A model generated the notes under the pieces. It made no database searches. It saw only the letters and a program-made list of their open reading frames with translations, and was not told where the DNA came from. Positions 19,438-28,242 of a DNA stretch of 64,000 bases are shown one piece after another. Position numbers and translations under genes: made by a program. Numbering within the stretch: position 1 is the first letter of the stretch; each line of letters begins with the position of its first letter. The stretch comes from Bradyrhizobium betae (GTDB lineage: Bacteria > Pseudomonadota > Alphaproteobacteria > Rhizobiales > Xanthobacteraceae), in assembly GCF_004123905.1 (NCBI RefSeq), contig NZ_MZXW01000005.1, positions 124,001-188,000 on the forward strand, in the 5' to 3' direction.

Positions 19438-19905
19438 ATGCCAAAGACCTCTCAAGCCGCAGGGCTTCACCGCGCCTCGCTCGACAAGCTGCATGATCTC
19501 GATGCAGCATTGGAGCTGATGTATTACGGCTGGCGCGGAATGACGCTGGAGGCGGACGATTATCTTGCCAGGCAAGGCCTGTCGCGTCCGCACCACCGCA
19601 TCCTCTACGTGGTCGCGCGCCGGCCCGATATCGCGATCGGCGCGCTGATCGAAATCCTCGGCATCTCCAAGCAGGCCCTGAACCGGCCGCTCAATTTGCT
19701 CCTGGAGCGTAAGCTCCTGACCTCGAAGCGGTCGCCCGAGCAGCATCGCTCCAAACTGTTGCGCCTGACGGTTGCGGGGCAACGCATCGAGCAAAAGGCG
19801 TCTGACCACGAGCGCAAAGTCATGCGCGCGGCATTTGATCGGGCCGGGGTGTCAGGCGCGGCGGCATGGATGGCCGTCATGGAGGCAATCGCCGACAACA
19901 ACTGA
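19438..19905 (+). CDS. MarR-family transcriptional regulator
   Basis: The 155-residue protein has a winged helix with LSRPHHRILYVVARRPDIAI, GALIEILGISKQALNRPLNL as the recognition helix region and a basic wing (KRSPEQHRSKLLRLT). Nine bases separate it from the acyl-CoA synthetase gene, suggesting it regulates that operon, probably in response to an aromatic or acyl ligand. The downstream gap contains TATGTATCAAGTCAATATAG, an AT-rich stretch that may hold a promoter for the next genes. Confidence 0.85.
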   Translation: MPKTSQAAGLHRASLDKLHDLDAALELMYYGWRGMTLEADDYLARQGLSRPHHRILYVVARRPDIAIGALIEILGISKQALNRPLNLLLERKLLTSKRSPEQHRSKLLRLTVAGQRIEQKASDHERKVMRAAFDRAGVSGAAAWMAVMEAIADNN

Positions 19906-20002
19906 CTATGTATCAAGTCAATATAGTTGACATGAGGGGCGAGCTTTGCCACTTTCCGGCCAACCAGCCAGGGGAGGGCCGCGTCATGAGCGGGCAGACG
20001 CC

Positions 20003-20371
20003 GTGAGCGCAGAGAAGATGGATCGCGCAGCCGCCGAGCGCTTTGTCGCGGCCTGGTGCGCAAGCTGGTGCCGGGTCGACATCGACGCGGTCGTCGCGCA
20101 TTTTGCCGACCATGCGCAGATGCGCAGCCCTCTCGCGTTGACGCTGACCGGCTCTCCCACCGTCACCGGCGCCGAGAACATCCGCGGCTATTGGCGGAAA
20201 GCCTATGGCCACATCGAAAGCGCCGACCTGAAGATACTCAGCTGGAGCTGGGACGAGGCGATCGCGCGCCTGACGGTGTGGTGGCAACTCGGCGACACCC
20301 GCGCCAGCGAATTCATGGACTTCGACGATACGGGCCGTGTGGTGCGCAGCGAAGTCTTTTACGGAAAATGA
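20003..20371 (+). CDS. SnoaL-like (NTF2-fold) domain protein
   Basis: From the GTG at 20003 it is 122 residues; an ATG five codons later (20018) is equally possible, and neither has a strong ribosome site. The NTF2-like cone is recognisable by AERFVAAWCASWCRVDIDAV, VAHFADHAQMRSP, and the tail WWQLGDTRASEFMDFDDTGR, then VVRSEVFYGK. Such proteins bind small ligands or act as isomerases. Its TGA overlaps the ATG of the next gene (ATGA), implying coupled translation. Confidence 0.75.
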   Translation: MSAEKMDRAAAERFVAAWCASWCRVDIDAVVAHFADHAQMRSPLALTLTGSPTVTGAENIRGYWRKAYGHIESADLKILSWSWDEAIARLTVWWQLGDTRASEFMDFDDTGRVVRSEVFYGK

Positions 20372-20817
20372 TCATGCATCTTTCTGATTTCGTCCTGCTC
20401 CTCAACGCGCTCTGGTTCGGTGGCGCCTTCATCCAGTTCAGCATTGCCCAAGGCAACACGCTGAAGATCCTCTTGCCGCGCGAAGAGCGCAGTAACCCGA
20501 TCGCGCCGACGCTTGCGGCGAGCGTGGCGTTCCTGGGCGGGATGAATCTGCCGATCGGGCTGCTGTCGTTCTATCTTCTGGCCGCGCGACCGGCTTTCTT
20601 CCAGCCGGTCGAAGCGCAGCTCGCGCTGTTCTTGTTTTTCGCCGCCTGCCATTTCAGCCAGTTTATCTACAACGTTCCGGTCCTGATGCGCGGCGGCCGC
20701 GTCGGGGTGGCCTATTGGCCGGTGTTGAAAGGCCCCATGCTCAGGATCTTCGTCATCGACGCGGCCCTGTTCGCGGCCAATCTCGGTGTCGCGCTCCTGC
20801 TCGTGTCTTCTTCCTGA
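20368..20817 (+). CDS. four-span integral membrane protein, coupled to the SnoaL-like gene
   Basis: The 149-residue protein starts at ATG 20368 inside the stop of the preceding gene, with ACGGA just upstream. Hydrophobic segments near residues 5-25, 48-70, 80-100 and 125-147 suggest four helices. Residues such as FGGAFIQFSIAQG and ACHFSQFIYNVPVLMRGG look conserved-type but I do not recognise the family. Overlap with the SnoaL-like gene suggests a shared role. Confidence 0.7.
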   Translation: MIMHLSDFVLLLNALWFGGAFIQFSIAQGNTLKILLPREERSNPIAPTLAASVAFLGGMNLPIGLLSFYLLAARPAFFQPVEAQLALFLFFAACHFSQFIYNVPVLMRGGRVGVAYWPVLKGPMLRIFVIDAALFAANLGVALLLVSSS

Positions 20818-20819
20818 GC

Positions 20820-23051
20820 TCAACGCTTCGGCGCCGACAGGGCGGACCGCAGCATCGCGGCAAGATCCTTTCGCCGGAACGGCTTTGTCAGAATGCGGGC
20901 GTCGCCGACCCCGTCGGGCATCTTGACCGGATTCTGGGTGTAGCCCGAAGTGAAGAGCACCTTGAGCCCGGGCCGCAAGCTGGTTGCCTGCCGCGCAAGC
21001 TCCGGCCCGAACATGCCGCCGGGCATCACGACGTCGGTGAACAGCAGGTCGATCTGCCCGGGCTGGCGCAGCAATTCCAGCGCCGCGGGTCCATTCGATC
21101 GCGCGATGACGTTGTAGCCGAGCGCCTTCAGCTCGTTCTCGACATAGGTGCGCACCATGTCGTCGTCTTCGACGACGAGGATGGTCTCGCTGCCATCGGG
21201 CACTGTGATCCGCTCCGCTGGTACCGGATCCTCGATCGGCGGCGTTGCGAGGCGGGGAAAGAACAGCCTGATGACGCTGCCCTGTCCCGGTTCGGACTGC
21301 ATCTGCACCAGCCCGCCGGACTGCCGCACGAATCCGTAGACCATGCTCAGCCCCAGCCCGGTGCCTTTGCCAACCTCCTTGGTGGTGAAGAACGGCTCGA
21401 ACGCGCGTCTCGCCACCTCGGCGGTCATGCCGCTGCCGGTGTCGGTCACGGCCACCATGACATAGTCACCCGGCCGCGGCTCGCCGTTGACGTCCAGATC
21501 GGATTCACTGAGCGCAGTGTTGCGCGCCTCGACGGTCAGCTTGCCGCCGTCAGGCAAAGCGTCGCGCGCGTTGAGCACGAGGTTGAGCAGAGCCGTCGCC
21601 AACTGGCCGGGATCGACGCTGGTCAACCACAGATCCGCATCGAGCGCGAAGGCGGACTCGATGTGCTCGCCCAGGGACCGGCGCAGCAACGGCTCCATGT
21701 CGCGAATCTTCTCGGCGATGTCGATGTCGCGCGGCCGCAGCGGTTGCTTGCGCGCGAAGGCGAGCAGGCTCCGCGTCAGGTCGGAGCCGCGCTCGGCGGC
21801 GGTCGCGATATCGCCGGCGATCCGGTGCAATTCCTTGTTGCCCGCCAGACTGTCGGCAAGATGCTCGGCATTGCCGAGAATGACGGTGAGGAGATTGTTG
21901 AAATCATGCGCCACGCCGCCGGTGAGCTGGCCCATGGCCTCCATCTTCTGGGATTGGCTGAGCTTCTGGTTGAGGTCCGCAATCGCAGCGCGCTGCTGCT
22001 GGAGGGATTCCGCGGTGTCGTTGAGCAGTGTCATCAAGCCGCCGAGCTCGCCGCGCGGATGGGGCGTTTGAATTCGCGCGCTGAGGTCGCCGAGCCCGAG
22101 CTTCTTCGCCATCGCGGCGAGCCGGCCGACCTGGCGCCCGACGCTCACGGTCGCAAGGATCCAGACGCCCGCCAGCAGCGCCAACAAGGCCACCGCGAGG
22201 ATCGCCATGTCCTCGTAAAGCCGGCGGTTCGCCGCTGCGACGAGGCTATCCTTGGACCGTCCGACCAGGATGTAGAGGCCGGCCTTGCGGATCGAGGGCG
22301 AGCGGGCGACGGCCCAGACCTGCGTGCGGCCCTCGCGGTCGGTTACCTCCCGAAACGGTTCGCGATCGGGCGCTGCCGCGAAGCGAAGCAGATCGGAGCC
22401 CGCGATCGACGCACCGATGGGCTCGCGCCAGCTGCCGCCCTTGGGCGCGACCAGCACCGTCCCCTTGCTGTCGACAAGCAGGATGTCCTTCTCGGCGAGC
22501 AGACGCTTGTCGTGAAATTCCGCGAATTTGTTCAGGTTGAACGACGCGAGCAGCACGAACTTCAGCGCGCCCGCATCGGATCGCACCGGATAGGCAATCT
22601 GGAGCACCGATAGCCCCGTCAGGCGGCCGAACACCGGCTCCACCGCGACGACGCCTTGCAGACCCTTGACCTGCTTGAAATAGCCGCGGTCATTCAGATC
22701 GAGCGTGCGGTTGGTCCGTAGCGAATCGCAAAACAGGCTGCCATCGGGATCGATGGTCAGGATACCCGTGAACTGCGGGTATTCCTCGCGCACATCAGAC
22801 AGGAACGCCGAGCATGCCGCCTTGTCGCGCGTGTCGAGGTCGCGCGCGCGGGCGAGGCCATAGTGAAGCTGGGCGGTGCCCTGAATCTTCTCATCGAGAT
22901 CGCTCGCGATGTCGTCGGACGCCGCCGCCAGATTGGCCAGCGCTGCGTTGATCTCGCTGCTGCGGTTTTGCATGAAACGCAGGCCGACGAGACTCGCCGG
23001 CACCAGCATGGCCGCGATGACGAGGATCAGTAGCCGGGTACGCAAGCTCAT
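20820..23051 (-). CDS. hybrid sensor histidine kinase with periplasmic Cache domain and receiver
   Basis: The 743-residue protein has a membrane helix at residues 6-26, a dCache-like periplasmic sensor (about 30-285), a second helix near 288-310, a HAMP-like linker, HisKA with the phospho-accepting His in GGVAHDFNNLL, HATPase with N box NLVLNARDALPDGG and G boxes DTGSGM and GKGTGLGLS, and a C-terminal receiver with VVEDDD, the phospho-Asp in LLFTDVVMPGG and the lysine in ILTKPF. The receiver may relay or dampen signalling. No partner response regulator is adjacent. The ligand of the sensor is unknown. Confidence 0.92.
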   Translation of the reverse strand: MSLRTRLLILVIAAMLVPASLVGLRFMQNRSSEINAALANLAAASDDIASDLDEKIQGTAQLHYGLARARDLDTRDKAACSAFLSDVREEYPQFTGILTIDPDGSLFCDSLRTNRTLDLNDRGYFKQVKGLQGVVAVEPVFGRLTGLSVLQIAYPVRSDAGALKFVLLASFNLNKFAEFHDKRLLAEKDILLVDSKGTVLVAPKGGSWREPIGASIAGSDLLRFAAAPDREPFREVTDREGRTQVWAVARSPSIRKAGLYILVGRSKDSLVAAANRRLYEDMAILAVALLALLAGVWILATVSVGRQVGRLAAMAKKLGLGDLSARIQTPHPRGELGGLMTLLNDTAESLQQQRAAIADLNQKLSQSQKMEAMGQLTGGVAHDFNNLLTVILGNAEHLADSLAGNKELHRIAGDIATAAERGSDLTRSLLAFARKQPLRPRDIDIAEKIRDMEPLLRRSLGEHIESAFALDADLWLTSVDPGQLATALLNLVLNARDALPDGGKLTVEARNTALSESDLDVNGEPRPGDYVMVAVTDTGSGMTAEVARRAFEPFFTTKEVGKGTGLGLSMVYGFVRQSGGLVQMQSEPGQGSVIRLFFPRLATPPIEDPVPAERITVPDGSETILVVEDDDMVRTYVENELKALGYNVIARSNGPAALELLRQPGQIDLLFTDVVMPGGMFGPELARQATSLRPGLKVLFTSGYTQNPVKMPDGVGDARILTKPFRRKDLAAMLRSALSAPKR

Positions 23052-23209
23052 CGGTCGAATGGTCCGCTGTGGTCATCGCGGGTGATGGTTCGAGGGCGCA
23101 ATCTGCGGCACTACCCTCCGCTCAGTCCATAGGGATCGTGCCGAAAAGCGCTCGATGGGGGAAAGATTCTGGATCACGTGCATCACGGATGAGACGCAAC
23201 GGCAGCGAG

Positions 23210-23401
23210 CTATTCGCCCGTTGCCAGGCGGCGAGCGCCGGACGAGGATAGTTCGAGTTCGCCGAGCCGCCGGATCGCGTAGTCAAGGTTGACCAGACGT
23301 TCGCCGTGCGCTTGCGGAATTTCGCCTTGCGCCTTGCCCTTGCCGACCTCGGCCAGCGACGCGAATTCATCGGCGCTGAGCGCAGTGGTGCTGTCCGTCA
23401 T
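23210..23401 (-). CDS. small protein translationally coupled to a transglutaminase gene
   Basis: The 63-residue protein (MTDSTTALSADEFASLAEVG start) has its ATG overlapping the stop of the upstream transglutaminase-like gene in a TGATG arrangement. It is charged and likely helical, without membrane segments. The overlap supports it as a real gene whose product is made together with the protease-fold protein. No family is recognised. Confidence 0.55.
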   Translation of the reverse strand: MTDSTTALSADEFASLAEVGKGKAQGEIPQAHGERLVNLDYAIRRLGELELSSSGARRLATGE

Positions 23402-24207
23402 CAGGCAACCTCGTCTGTCCATACCTTGAAATTGAGCAGGGTATTCGGACCGAAGGTCTGGGTGATCGGGACGTCTGCGGCATCGCGTCCGTGCGCGATC
23501 AGCACCCGGCCGATCCGCGGCGTGTTGTTGCGCGGATCGAACATGTGCCAGCTCCCACCGAGATAAGCTTCGAACCAGCCGGCAAAATCTCCCGCCGCCC
23601 ACGGCTGCGGCGTGCCGATGTCGCTGAGGTAGCCGGTACAGTAGCGCGCCGGGATGTTCATGCAGCGGCAGAATGTGATGGCGAGATGGGCATAGTCGCG
23701 GCACACGCCCTTGCCTTCGTCGTAGGCCTCCCAGGCCGTCTTGGTCGCACGCGCGTGCTCATAGCCGAACGTGATGTGGCGATGAACAAAATCGCAGATG
23801 GCCTGGACCCGCGCCCAGCCCGGCGGCGTCTGCTCGAACAACTTCCATGCGATATCCGACAGGCGATCGGTTTCGCAGTAGCGACTGCCGAGCAGATAGG
23901 CCAGCGTGTCGGCCGGTAGCGCTTCGACGGCGTGCTGTATCGCGTTCGGAAACACCGGGTCGGGCAGGCCGTTGTCGCGAACGACGCCATCGCCGGCGAG
24001 GCGGAAGGCCCCGGCTGGCGCCACGATGCGGCTGCACCAATTGCCGAAGAGGTCGCGAAAGGGATTGATCGCCACCGAGGGGCTGGTGGTCAGCAGGTCG
24101 GGCACGATGACATCGGAGGCGCGCGTAAAGTGCGTGCCCAACACCATGATCATCGGCGTCGGTTGCGGAAATTCGTAAAGCATCTCGAACCCGACGCGGA
24201 GCTTCAT
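23401..24207 (-). CDS. transglutaminase-like cysteine protease-fold protein, paralogue A
   Basis: The 268-residue protein has the transglutaminase core: catalytic Cys in GKGVCRDYAHLAITFCRCM, His in WFEAYLGGSWHMFDPRN and Asp in FDPRNN. The N-terminal beta domain opens MKLRVGFEMLYEFPQPTPM, closely resembling MQIKVGFELTYAAAQPTPM of the gene at 31739-32554. No signal peptide. Members are thought to act as cysteine peptidases or in peptide modification; the target is unknown. Confidence 0.88.
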   Translation of the reverse strand: MKLRVGFEMLYEFPQPTPMIMVLGTHFTRASDVIVPDLLTTSPSVAINPFRDLFGNWCSRIVAPAGAFRLAGDGVVRDNGLPDPVFPNAIQHAVEALPADTLAYLLGSRYCETDRLSDIAWKLFEQTPPGWARVQAICDFVHRHITFGYEHARATKTAWEAYDEGKGVCRDYAHLAITFCRCMNIPARYCTGYLSDIGTPQPWAAGDFAGWFEAYLGGSWHMFDPRNNTPRIGRVLIAHGRDAADVPITQTFGPNTLLNFKVWTDEVA

Positions 24208-24605
24208 ACGAAAAATTCCCTCGGCCAGGCTCCTAACATGGCTACGGAGCAGTCGAACACAAGGCTCTGGCGGCCGTATTCGATCGAGAGCGGCATTTGG
24301 CGCTTCAAAAGCGAGGCGCGGGCGAGAAAACGATGGCTAATTGCAGCGATTGCGCGCACGGTGCGCTCATGTCGGAAAGTTCGGTCGTTTCTGCGCACAC
24401 GCGGCGCCACGATGATGCGCGCGCGACGTGGGAACGGCTCGTTCTTCGCAGCGGCGGAGCCGACTCCTCACGACGTCGTAACGACGATCGTTGCGGATAT
24501 TGCCTGCTCCTGCGGGTGAGCCGGACGCGGCGGGCTCGTGCCGCGGCTGCCCGAAAGATTTCATCGCGGTTCGACATTGGATCGAACGCCAACCGAAAGC
24601 ACCTG
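24208..24605. other. 398-base stretch with no supported gene
   Basis: Several frames are open but have arginine/serine-rich antisense-type composition and no ribosome sites. It should hold the promoter of the transglutaminase gene; I see no clear repeat or terminator. Confidence 0.4.
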
Positions 24606-24785
24606 ATGCAAACTCTCTCCGCACGGCACGTCAAGATAGACGAAGCACTCCGCCTCGGCGTGGAGTCGGGCTGGTACGCGATCAAGGTCAGCGGGACCTT
24701 TGTCTCGGGCCCGCACGATTCGGAAGTGGAATGCCTTCGCAAGATCGACGAAATTCATCCGCCGCTGGTGAAGAAGAAGCGATGA
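24606..24785 (+). CDS. small conserved-looking hypothetical protein
   Basis: The 59-residue protein begins MQTLSARHVKIDEALRLGVE and ends in a lysine-rich tail (VKKKR). The middle SGWYAIKVSGTFVSGPHDSE has the look of a small beta-alpha domain. A longer open frame upstream is low quality, so I start at 24606 (weak GAAAG before it). It is convergent with the SRPBCC gene, with an 18-base gap. Function unknown. Confidence 0.5.
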   Translation: MQTLSARHVKIDEALRLGVESGWYAIKVSGTFVSGPHDSEVECLRKIDEIHPPLVKKKR

Positions 24786-24803
24786 GGGCGCAGGTTCCGT
24801 CCG

Positions 24804-25316
24804 CTACGGCGTCCTGATCCCCATCGCCTTCAACGCTTCGAGCATCTTCACCGGTGGCGACATCTTGATCTGGGGCGCTTTGCCGGTCTCAAGCAGGCTC
24901 TTCAATCCCGACAGGATCGCGGGCCAGCCGGTGCGCCCGCCGGAGAGGATGTCGTCGCTGAGCGCGCGGTCGTGGCGCTCGCTCATGGTGAGGCGGACGG
25001 CCTCGCCGGCGGGCTCGATCTCGTAGGTGACGAGCGTGGTGCCGAGCTTTGCGACGAGGTCGGGCCAGTTGACGTTCCACGTCACCGTCAGCTTCTTCGG
25101 CGGATCGTATTCGAACACTTCGCCGGAGATGTGCTCCGAACCATCGGGCGCGCGCACGATGAAGCGGCCGCCGAGCTTCGGCTGCATCTCCACCGCAAAG
25201 CCCGAGAAGTACTTTCGGCTGAGCTCGGCCGAGGTCAGCGCCTCCCACACCTTCTCTGGCGTCGCGGCGATGTAGATGGTGTAGACCGTCAGCGGCTTGA
25301 ACTGATCGAGGTTCAT
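24804..25316 (-). CDS. SRPBCC/AHSA1-family protein, copy 2
   Basis: The 170-residue START-like protein shows YIAATPEKVWEALTSAELSR, FSGFAVEMQPKLGGRF and the C-terminal helix SGGRTGWPAILSGLKSLLET. The first four bases of the gene overlap the end of the upstream SRPBCC gene (ATGA), so the two are coupled. Family members bind hydrophobic ligands or act as Hsp90 ATPase activator homologues; in ArsR-linked operons the role is unclear. Sequence similarity with the neighbour shows tandem duplication. Confidence 0.85.
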   Translation of the reverse strand: MNLDQFKPLTVYTIYIAATPEKVWEALTSAELSRKYFSGFAVEMQPKLGGRFIVRAPDGSEHISGEVFEYDPPKKLTVTWNVNWPDLVAKLGTTLVTYEIEPAGEAVRLTMSERHDRALSDDILSGGRTGWPAILSGLKSLLETGKAPQIKMSPPVKMLEALKAMGIRTP

Positions 25317-25783
25317 TTTGCGTCGAATCCCTTGTTGAGAGCTGCACGCGGTATGTCCAGCAGCTTGCCGGTCTCGAGCAGGCTCTTGAGCTGGGACAGG
25401 ATCGCCGGCCAGCCATTGGAGACGGCGCCGAGATATTTGCCGCCTTCGACGAACCCGTCATGCAGCACAGTCAAACGCACGAGCGAGCCGAATGGTTCGA
25501 TGGTGAAGACGACGCGCGAGATCGGCTCGCCGCGCAGCTCTTCGAACTTCTGGTGCTTGAAGCTGTAGGACAGTCGCCGCGGCGGGTCGGCCTCCAGAAT
25601 CTCTCCGGAATCGGTGACCTCGCCGTCCAGCAGGAGCGCGAAGGGCGAGCCGACCTTCCAATCCGATCTGACCTCGGCGCCGAACCAGTATTGTTTCGTG
25701 AACTCGCTCGACGTCAGCGCCTCCCACAGATTTTCCGGCGTGGTCTCGATGTAGGTCACATAGACGAATTGCGGCTTACTCAT
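25313..25783 (-). CDS. SRPBCC/AHSA1-family protein, copy 1
   Basis: The 156-residue protein has the same plan as its downstream neighbour: YIETTPENLWEALTSSEFTK at the start and SNGWPAILSQLKSLLETGKL at the end. It overlaps the ArsR gene by 8 bases upstream and the second SRPBCC gene by 4 bases downstream, giving a tight three-gene operon. Probably a lipid- or small-ligand-binding protein induced when the ArsR repressor is released. Confidence 0.86.
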   Translation of the reverse strand: MSKPQFVYVTYIETTPENLWEALTSSEFTKQYWFGAEVRSDWKVGSPFALLLDGEVTDSGEILEADPPRRLSYSFKHQKFEELRGEPISRVVFTIEPFGSLVRLTVLHDGFVEGGKYLGAVSNGWPAILSQLKSLLETGKLLDIPRAALNKGFDAK

Positions 25784-26090
25784 CGCGCTTCTCCAACTGG
25801 CGTTTCAACTCGCTGAGTGCGGCGAGCTTGCCGCGCTCGAACTTTTTGATCCAGCGTTCGCCAATCTGATGGATCGGCACCGGATTGAGGTAATGCAGCT
25901 TCTCGCGGCCATGCCTGATCGTCGTGACCAGATTGGCCTCTTCAAGAATGACAAGGTGTTTTGTGACGGCCTGGCGCGTCATCGCGAGGCCGTCGCAAAG
26001 CTCGGTCAGTGTTTGGCCGTTGTTGGCGTGAAGCCTGTCCAGGAGCGAGCGTCGTGACGCATCGGCGAGCGCTTTGAAGACCTCATCCAT
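25776..26090 (-). CDS. ArsR-family repressor of the SRPBCC operon
   Basis: The 104-residue protein begins MDEVFKALADASRRSLLDRL, with recognition region TELCDGLAMTRQAVTKHLVILEE and wing TTIRHGREKLHYLNP. It lacks the classic ELCVCDL metal site, so it is more like the SdpR-type group. I start at 26090 because the 12 residues further upstream overlap the predicted operator. A perfect GCAACC-N4-GGTTGC dyad lies 13 bases before the start codon, consistent with autoregulation. Confidence 0.87.
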   Translation of the reverse strand: MDEVFKALADASRRSLLDRLHANNGQTLTELCDGLAMTRQAVTKHLVILEEANLVTTIRHGREKLHYLNPVPIHQIGERWIKKFERGKLAALSELKRQLEKRDE

Positions 26091-26103
26091 GGCAGGATAA
26101 TAG

Positions 26104-26119
26104 GCAACCAAAAGGTTGC
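26104..26119. promoter_or_regulatory. operator dyad of the ArsR/SRPBCC operon
   Basis: GCAACC-AAAA-GGTTGC is a perfect 6-bp inverted repeat in the divergent region, 13 bases from the ArsR start and 86 from the LVIVD gene. CAACCTTTTGGTTG-type sites are the common target of this ArsR group (family knowledge). Confidence 0.65.
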
Positions 26120-26205
26120 ATGTCAAGATGGTGTATTTGGTGCGCGCGATCGGCCGTGCTAGCGTTTCATCTCAGCCAACGCAGATTGGTTCCGGGAGGA
26201 CATTG

Positions 26206-27651
26206 ATGTTCCGTTGCGTCTTGACTGCTGCCGGCCTCGTCCTTTTCGCCGGCAGCACCTTCGTCCACGCACAGAAGCAGACCATCGGTGCGCCGCCTGA
26301 GGCTTCCAACATGAAGCTGGTCGGCACCAACGACCTTCAGGCGCGCAGCGCCTATCAGCCGACCATTCATCATCAGGGCGACCGCTGGATCGCCTATATC
26401 GGCCATCACGGCGGCACCGACGACGTGCCCGCTCCCGTCAATCCGATGACGGGAAAGGAGGAGCCGAACGGCACCTCGGTCGTCGACGTCACCGATCCCG
26501 CGCATCCCAAATATCTGCGGCACTTGCCGGGGCAGGAGGGCAAGTATGAATCCGGCGGCGCGCAGATGGTGCGCGTCTGTGACGGCAAGTCGTTGCCGAA
26601 GGGCGACCCCAATGCGGTCTACATGCTGCGCACCTTCGGCAGCGAGGCGCATGAGATCTGGAACGTCGCCGATCCCGCCGACCCCGTGCTCGTCGCGCGC
26701 ATCGGCGGTTTGAAGGACACCCACAAGAGCTGGTGGGAATGCGACACCGGCATTGCCTTTCTCGTTTCGGGCGCACCGGACTGGCGCACGCGGCGCATGA
26801 CGCAAATCTATGATTTCAGCGACCCCGCGCATCCGCAAAAAATCCGCGACTTCGGCTTGCCCGGCCAGGAGCCGGGCGCAACCGGCGCGGTGCCGACCGA
26901 ATTGCACGGACCGATCTCGACCGGGCCGAACGGCAACCGCGTCTTTTTCGGCTACGGCACCAACAAGGGCGGCATCCTGCAGATCGTCGATCGCGACAAG
27001 CTCTTGAACGGGCCGAAGGAGCCGACACCGGACAATCTGCGCTATCCCGAGATTTCGCGCATGCCGATGTCCGCCTTCAACGGCGCGCACACCACGTTCC
27101 CTATGCTCGACATGCCGGTCGCGGAATTTGCCGAGGACAAGGACGGCAAGACCCGCGACATCGTCATGATCGTGGACGAGGCGATCCTGAACGAATGCGG
27201 CGAGGCGCGGCAGATGGTGTGGTTCGCCGACGTCACCACCGAGACGCGGCCGATGATGATCTCCAGCTACACCGTGCCGGAGGCGAGCGGGCAGTTCTGC
27301 CAGCGTGGCGGCCGCTTCGGCTCGCATTCGTCGAACGAGAGCATGGCGCCGGTCTATTACAAGAAGATGGCCTTCATTGCCTTCTTCAATGCCGGCGTCC
27401 GTGCGCTCGACATCCGCGATCCCTATCATCCCCGGGAGGTCGGTTATTTCATTCCATCGATCACGAGCGCGACCGACAAGCGCTGCATCCCGATCGAGGG
27501 CGGCGCGCGCTGTAAGGTCGCGATCCAGACCAACAATGTCGAGACCGACGACCGCGGCTATATCTATATCGTTGACCGCGCCAATACCGGTTTGCACATC
27601 CTCGAACTGACCGGCCCCGCGCGCGCTGCCGCCGGCCTGCCGAGGAACTGA
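26206..27651 (+). CDS. exported LVIVD-repeat beta-propeller protein
   Basis: The 481-residue protein has a cleavable signal peptide (MFRCVLTAAGLVLFAGSTFV then HAQ). It then has repeated blade-like units VVDVTDPAHPKYLRHL, IWNVADPADPVLVARI, IYDFSDPAHPQKIRDF and ALDIRDPYHPREVGYF, the LVIVD pattern. GGAGGA lies five bases before the start at 26206. Six or more cysteines in the mature part suggest disulfides in the periplasm. Biochemical function is not known. The next gene starts 2 bases after its stop. Confidence 0.85.
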   Translation: MFRCVLTAAGLVLFAGSTFVHAQKQTIGAPPEASNMKLVGTNDLQARSAYQPTIHHQGDRWIAYIGHHGGTDDVPAPVNPMTGKEEPNGTSVVDVTDPAHPKYLRHLPGQEGKYESGGAQMVRVCDGKSLPKGDPNAVYMLRTFGSEAHEIWNVADPADPVLVARIGGLKDTHKSWWECDTGIAFLVSGAPDWRTRRMTQIYDFSDPAHPQKIRDFGLPGQEPGATGAVPTELHGPISTGPNGNRVFFGYGTNKGGILQIVDRDKLLNGPKEPTPDNLRYPEISRMPMSAFNGAHTTFPMLDMPVAEFAEDKDGKTRDIVMIVDEAILNECGEARQMVWFADVTTETRPMMISSYTVPEASGQFCQRGGRFGSHSSNESMAPVYYKKMAFIAFFNAGVRALDIRDPYHPREVGYFIPSITSATDKRCIPIEGGARCKVAIQTNNVETDDRGYIYIVDRANTGLHILELTGPARAAAGLPRN

Positions 27652-27653
27652 CG

Positions 27654-28196
27654 ATGCGGCGCGGGGCGACGATAGCGGCGGTGGCGGTTGCGCTCGGTGT
27701 GTCCGGCGTCTGGGCCTATCAGCGTGTGCCGTCGCGGATGGAGGAGGTCGCGCGTTGGCGCGAGATCGCCTGGCCGTTCCCGCGCGATGGTTGGCCCGCC
27801 GGCCGCGCATTTCGTTGCGATGGTGCCTGTGAAGGCGCCGAGCTTTACGTGCGCGCCAAGCGCGGCTTCTGCAATTGCGACCGCGGCGTCGCCGATGACG
27901 ACGAGGTCGATCGTGTTGCCGACGTCGATCTGATCAACCCGCGCTTTGCGGCCGGCGCACCGGGTGAGGAGGTGAGCTTTAACGAGATGCGCGGACGGGC
28001 GAGGCGGTATGATCTCGATATGTCCGACGGTGTCCGTCACGCCGCGATCGGCGTTGCGGTCTCACGTCGCTGCGATCTATTCGTTGCTGCGGCGCAGGGG
28101 CGAGGGGAAGCGAGCGCGATGCAACGAGCAGCGTTGGCATTCCTGCAGACGCAGGAGATGAAGGGCTGGGTGCTCGCCGCGCTGGACGGACAGTGA
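27654..28196 (+). CDS. exported or membrane-anchored protein, partner of the LVIVD gene
   Basis: The 180-residue protein has an N-terminal hydrophobic segment (TIAAVAVALGVSGVWAY) acting as a signal or anchor. The mature part contains four cysteines in two close pairs (FRCDGACEG and GFCNCDRG) and a later SRRCDLF. It starts 2 bases after the LVIVD gene, so the two are cotranscribed and probably act together in the periplasm. I recognise no named family. Confidence 0.7.
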   Translation: MRRGATIAAVAVALGVSGVWAYQRVPSRMEEVARWREIAWPFPRDGWPAGRAFRCDGACEGAELYVRAKRGFCNCDRGVADDDEVDRVADVDLINPRFAAGAPGEEVSFNEMRGRARRYDLDMSDGVRHAAIGVAVSRRCDLFVAAAQGRGEASAMQRAALAFLQTQEMKGWVLAALDGQ

Positions 28197-28242
28197 GTGC
28201 CATGCATTAATACCCCAAACCGACCTCAGCCGAGTCCTCCCC

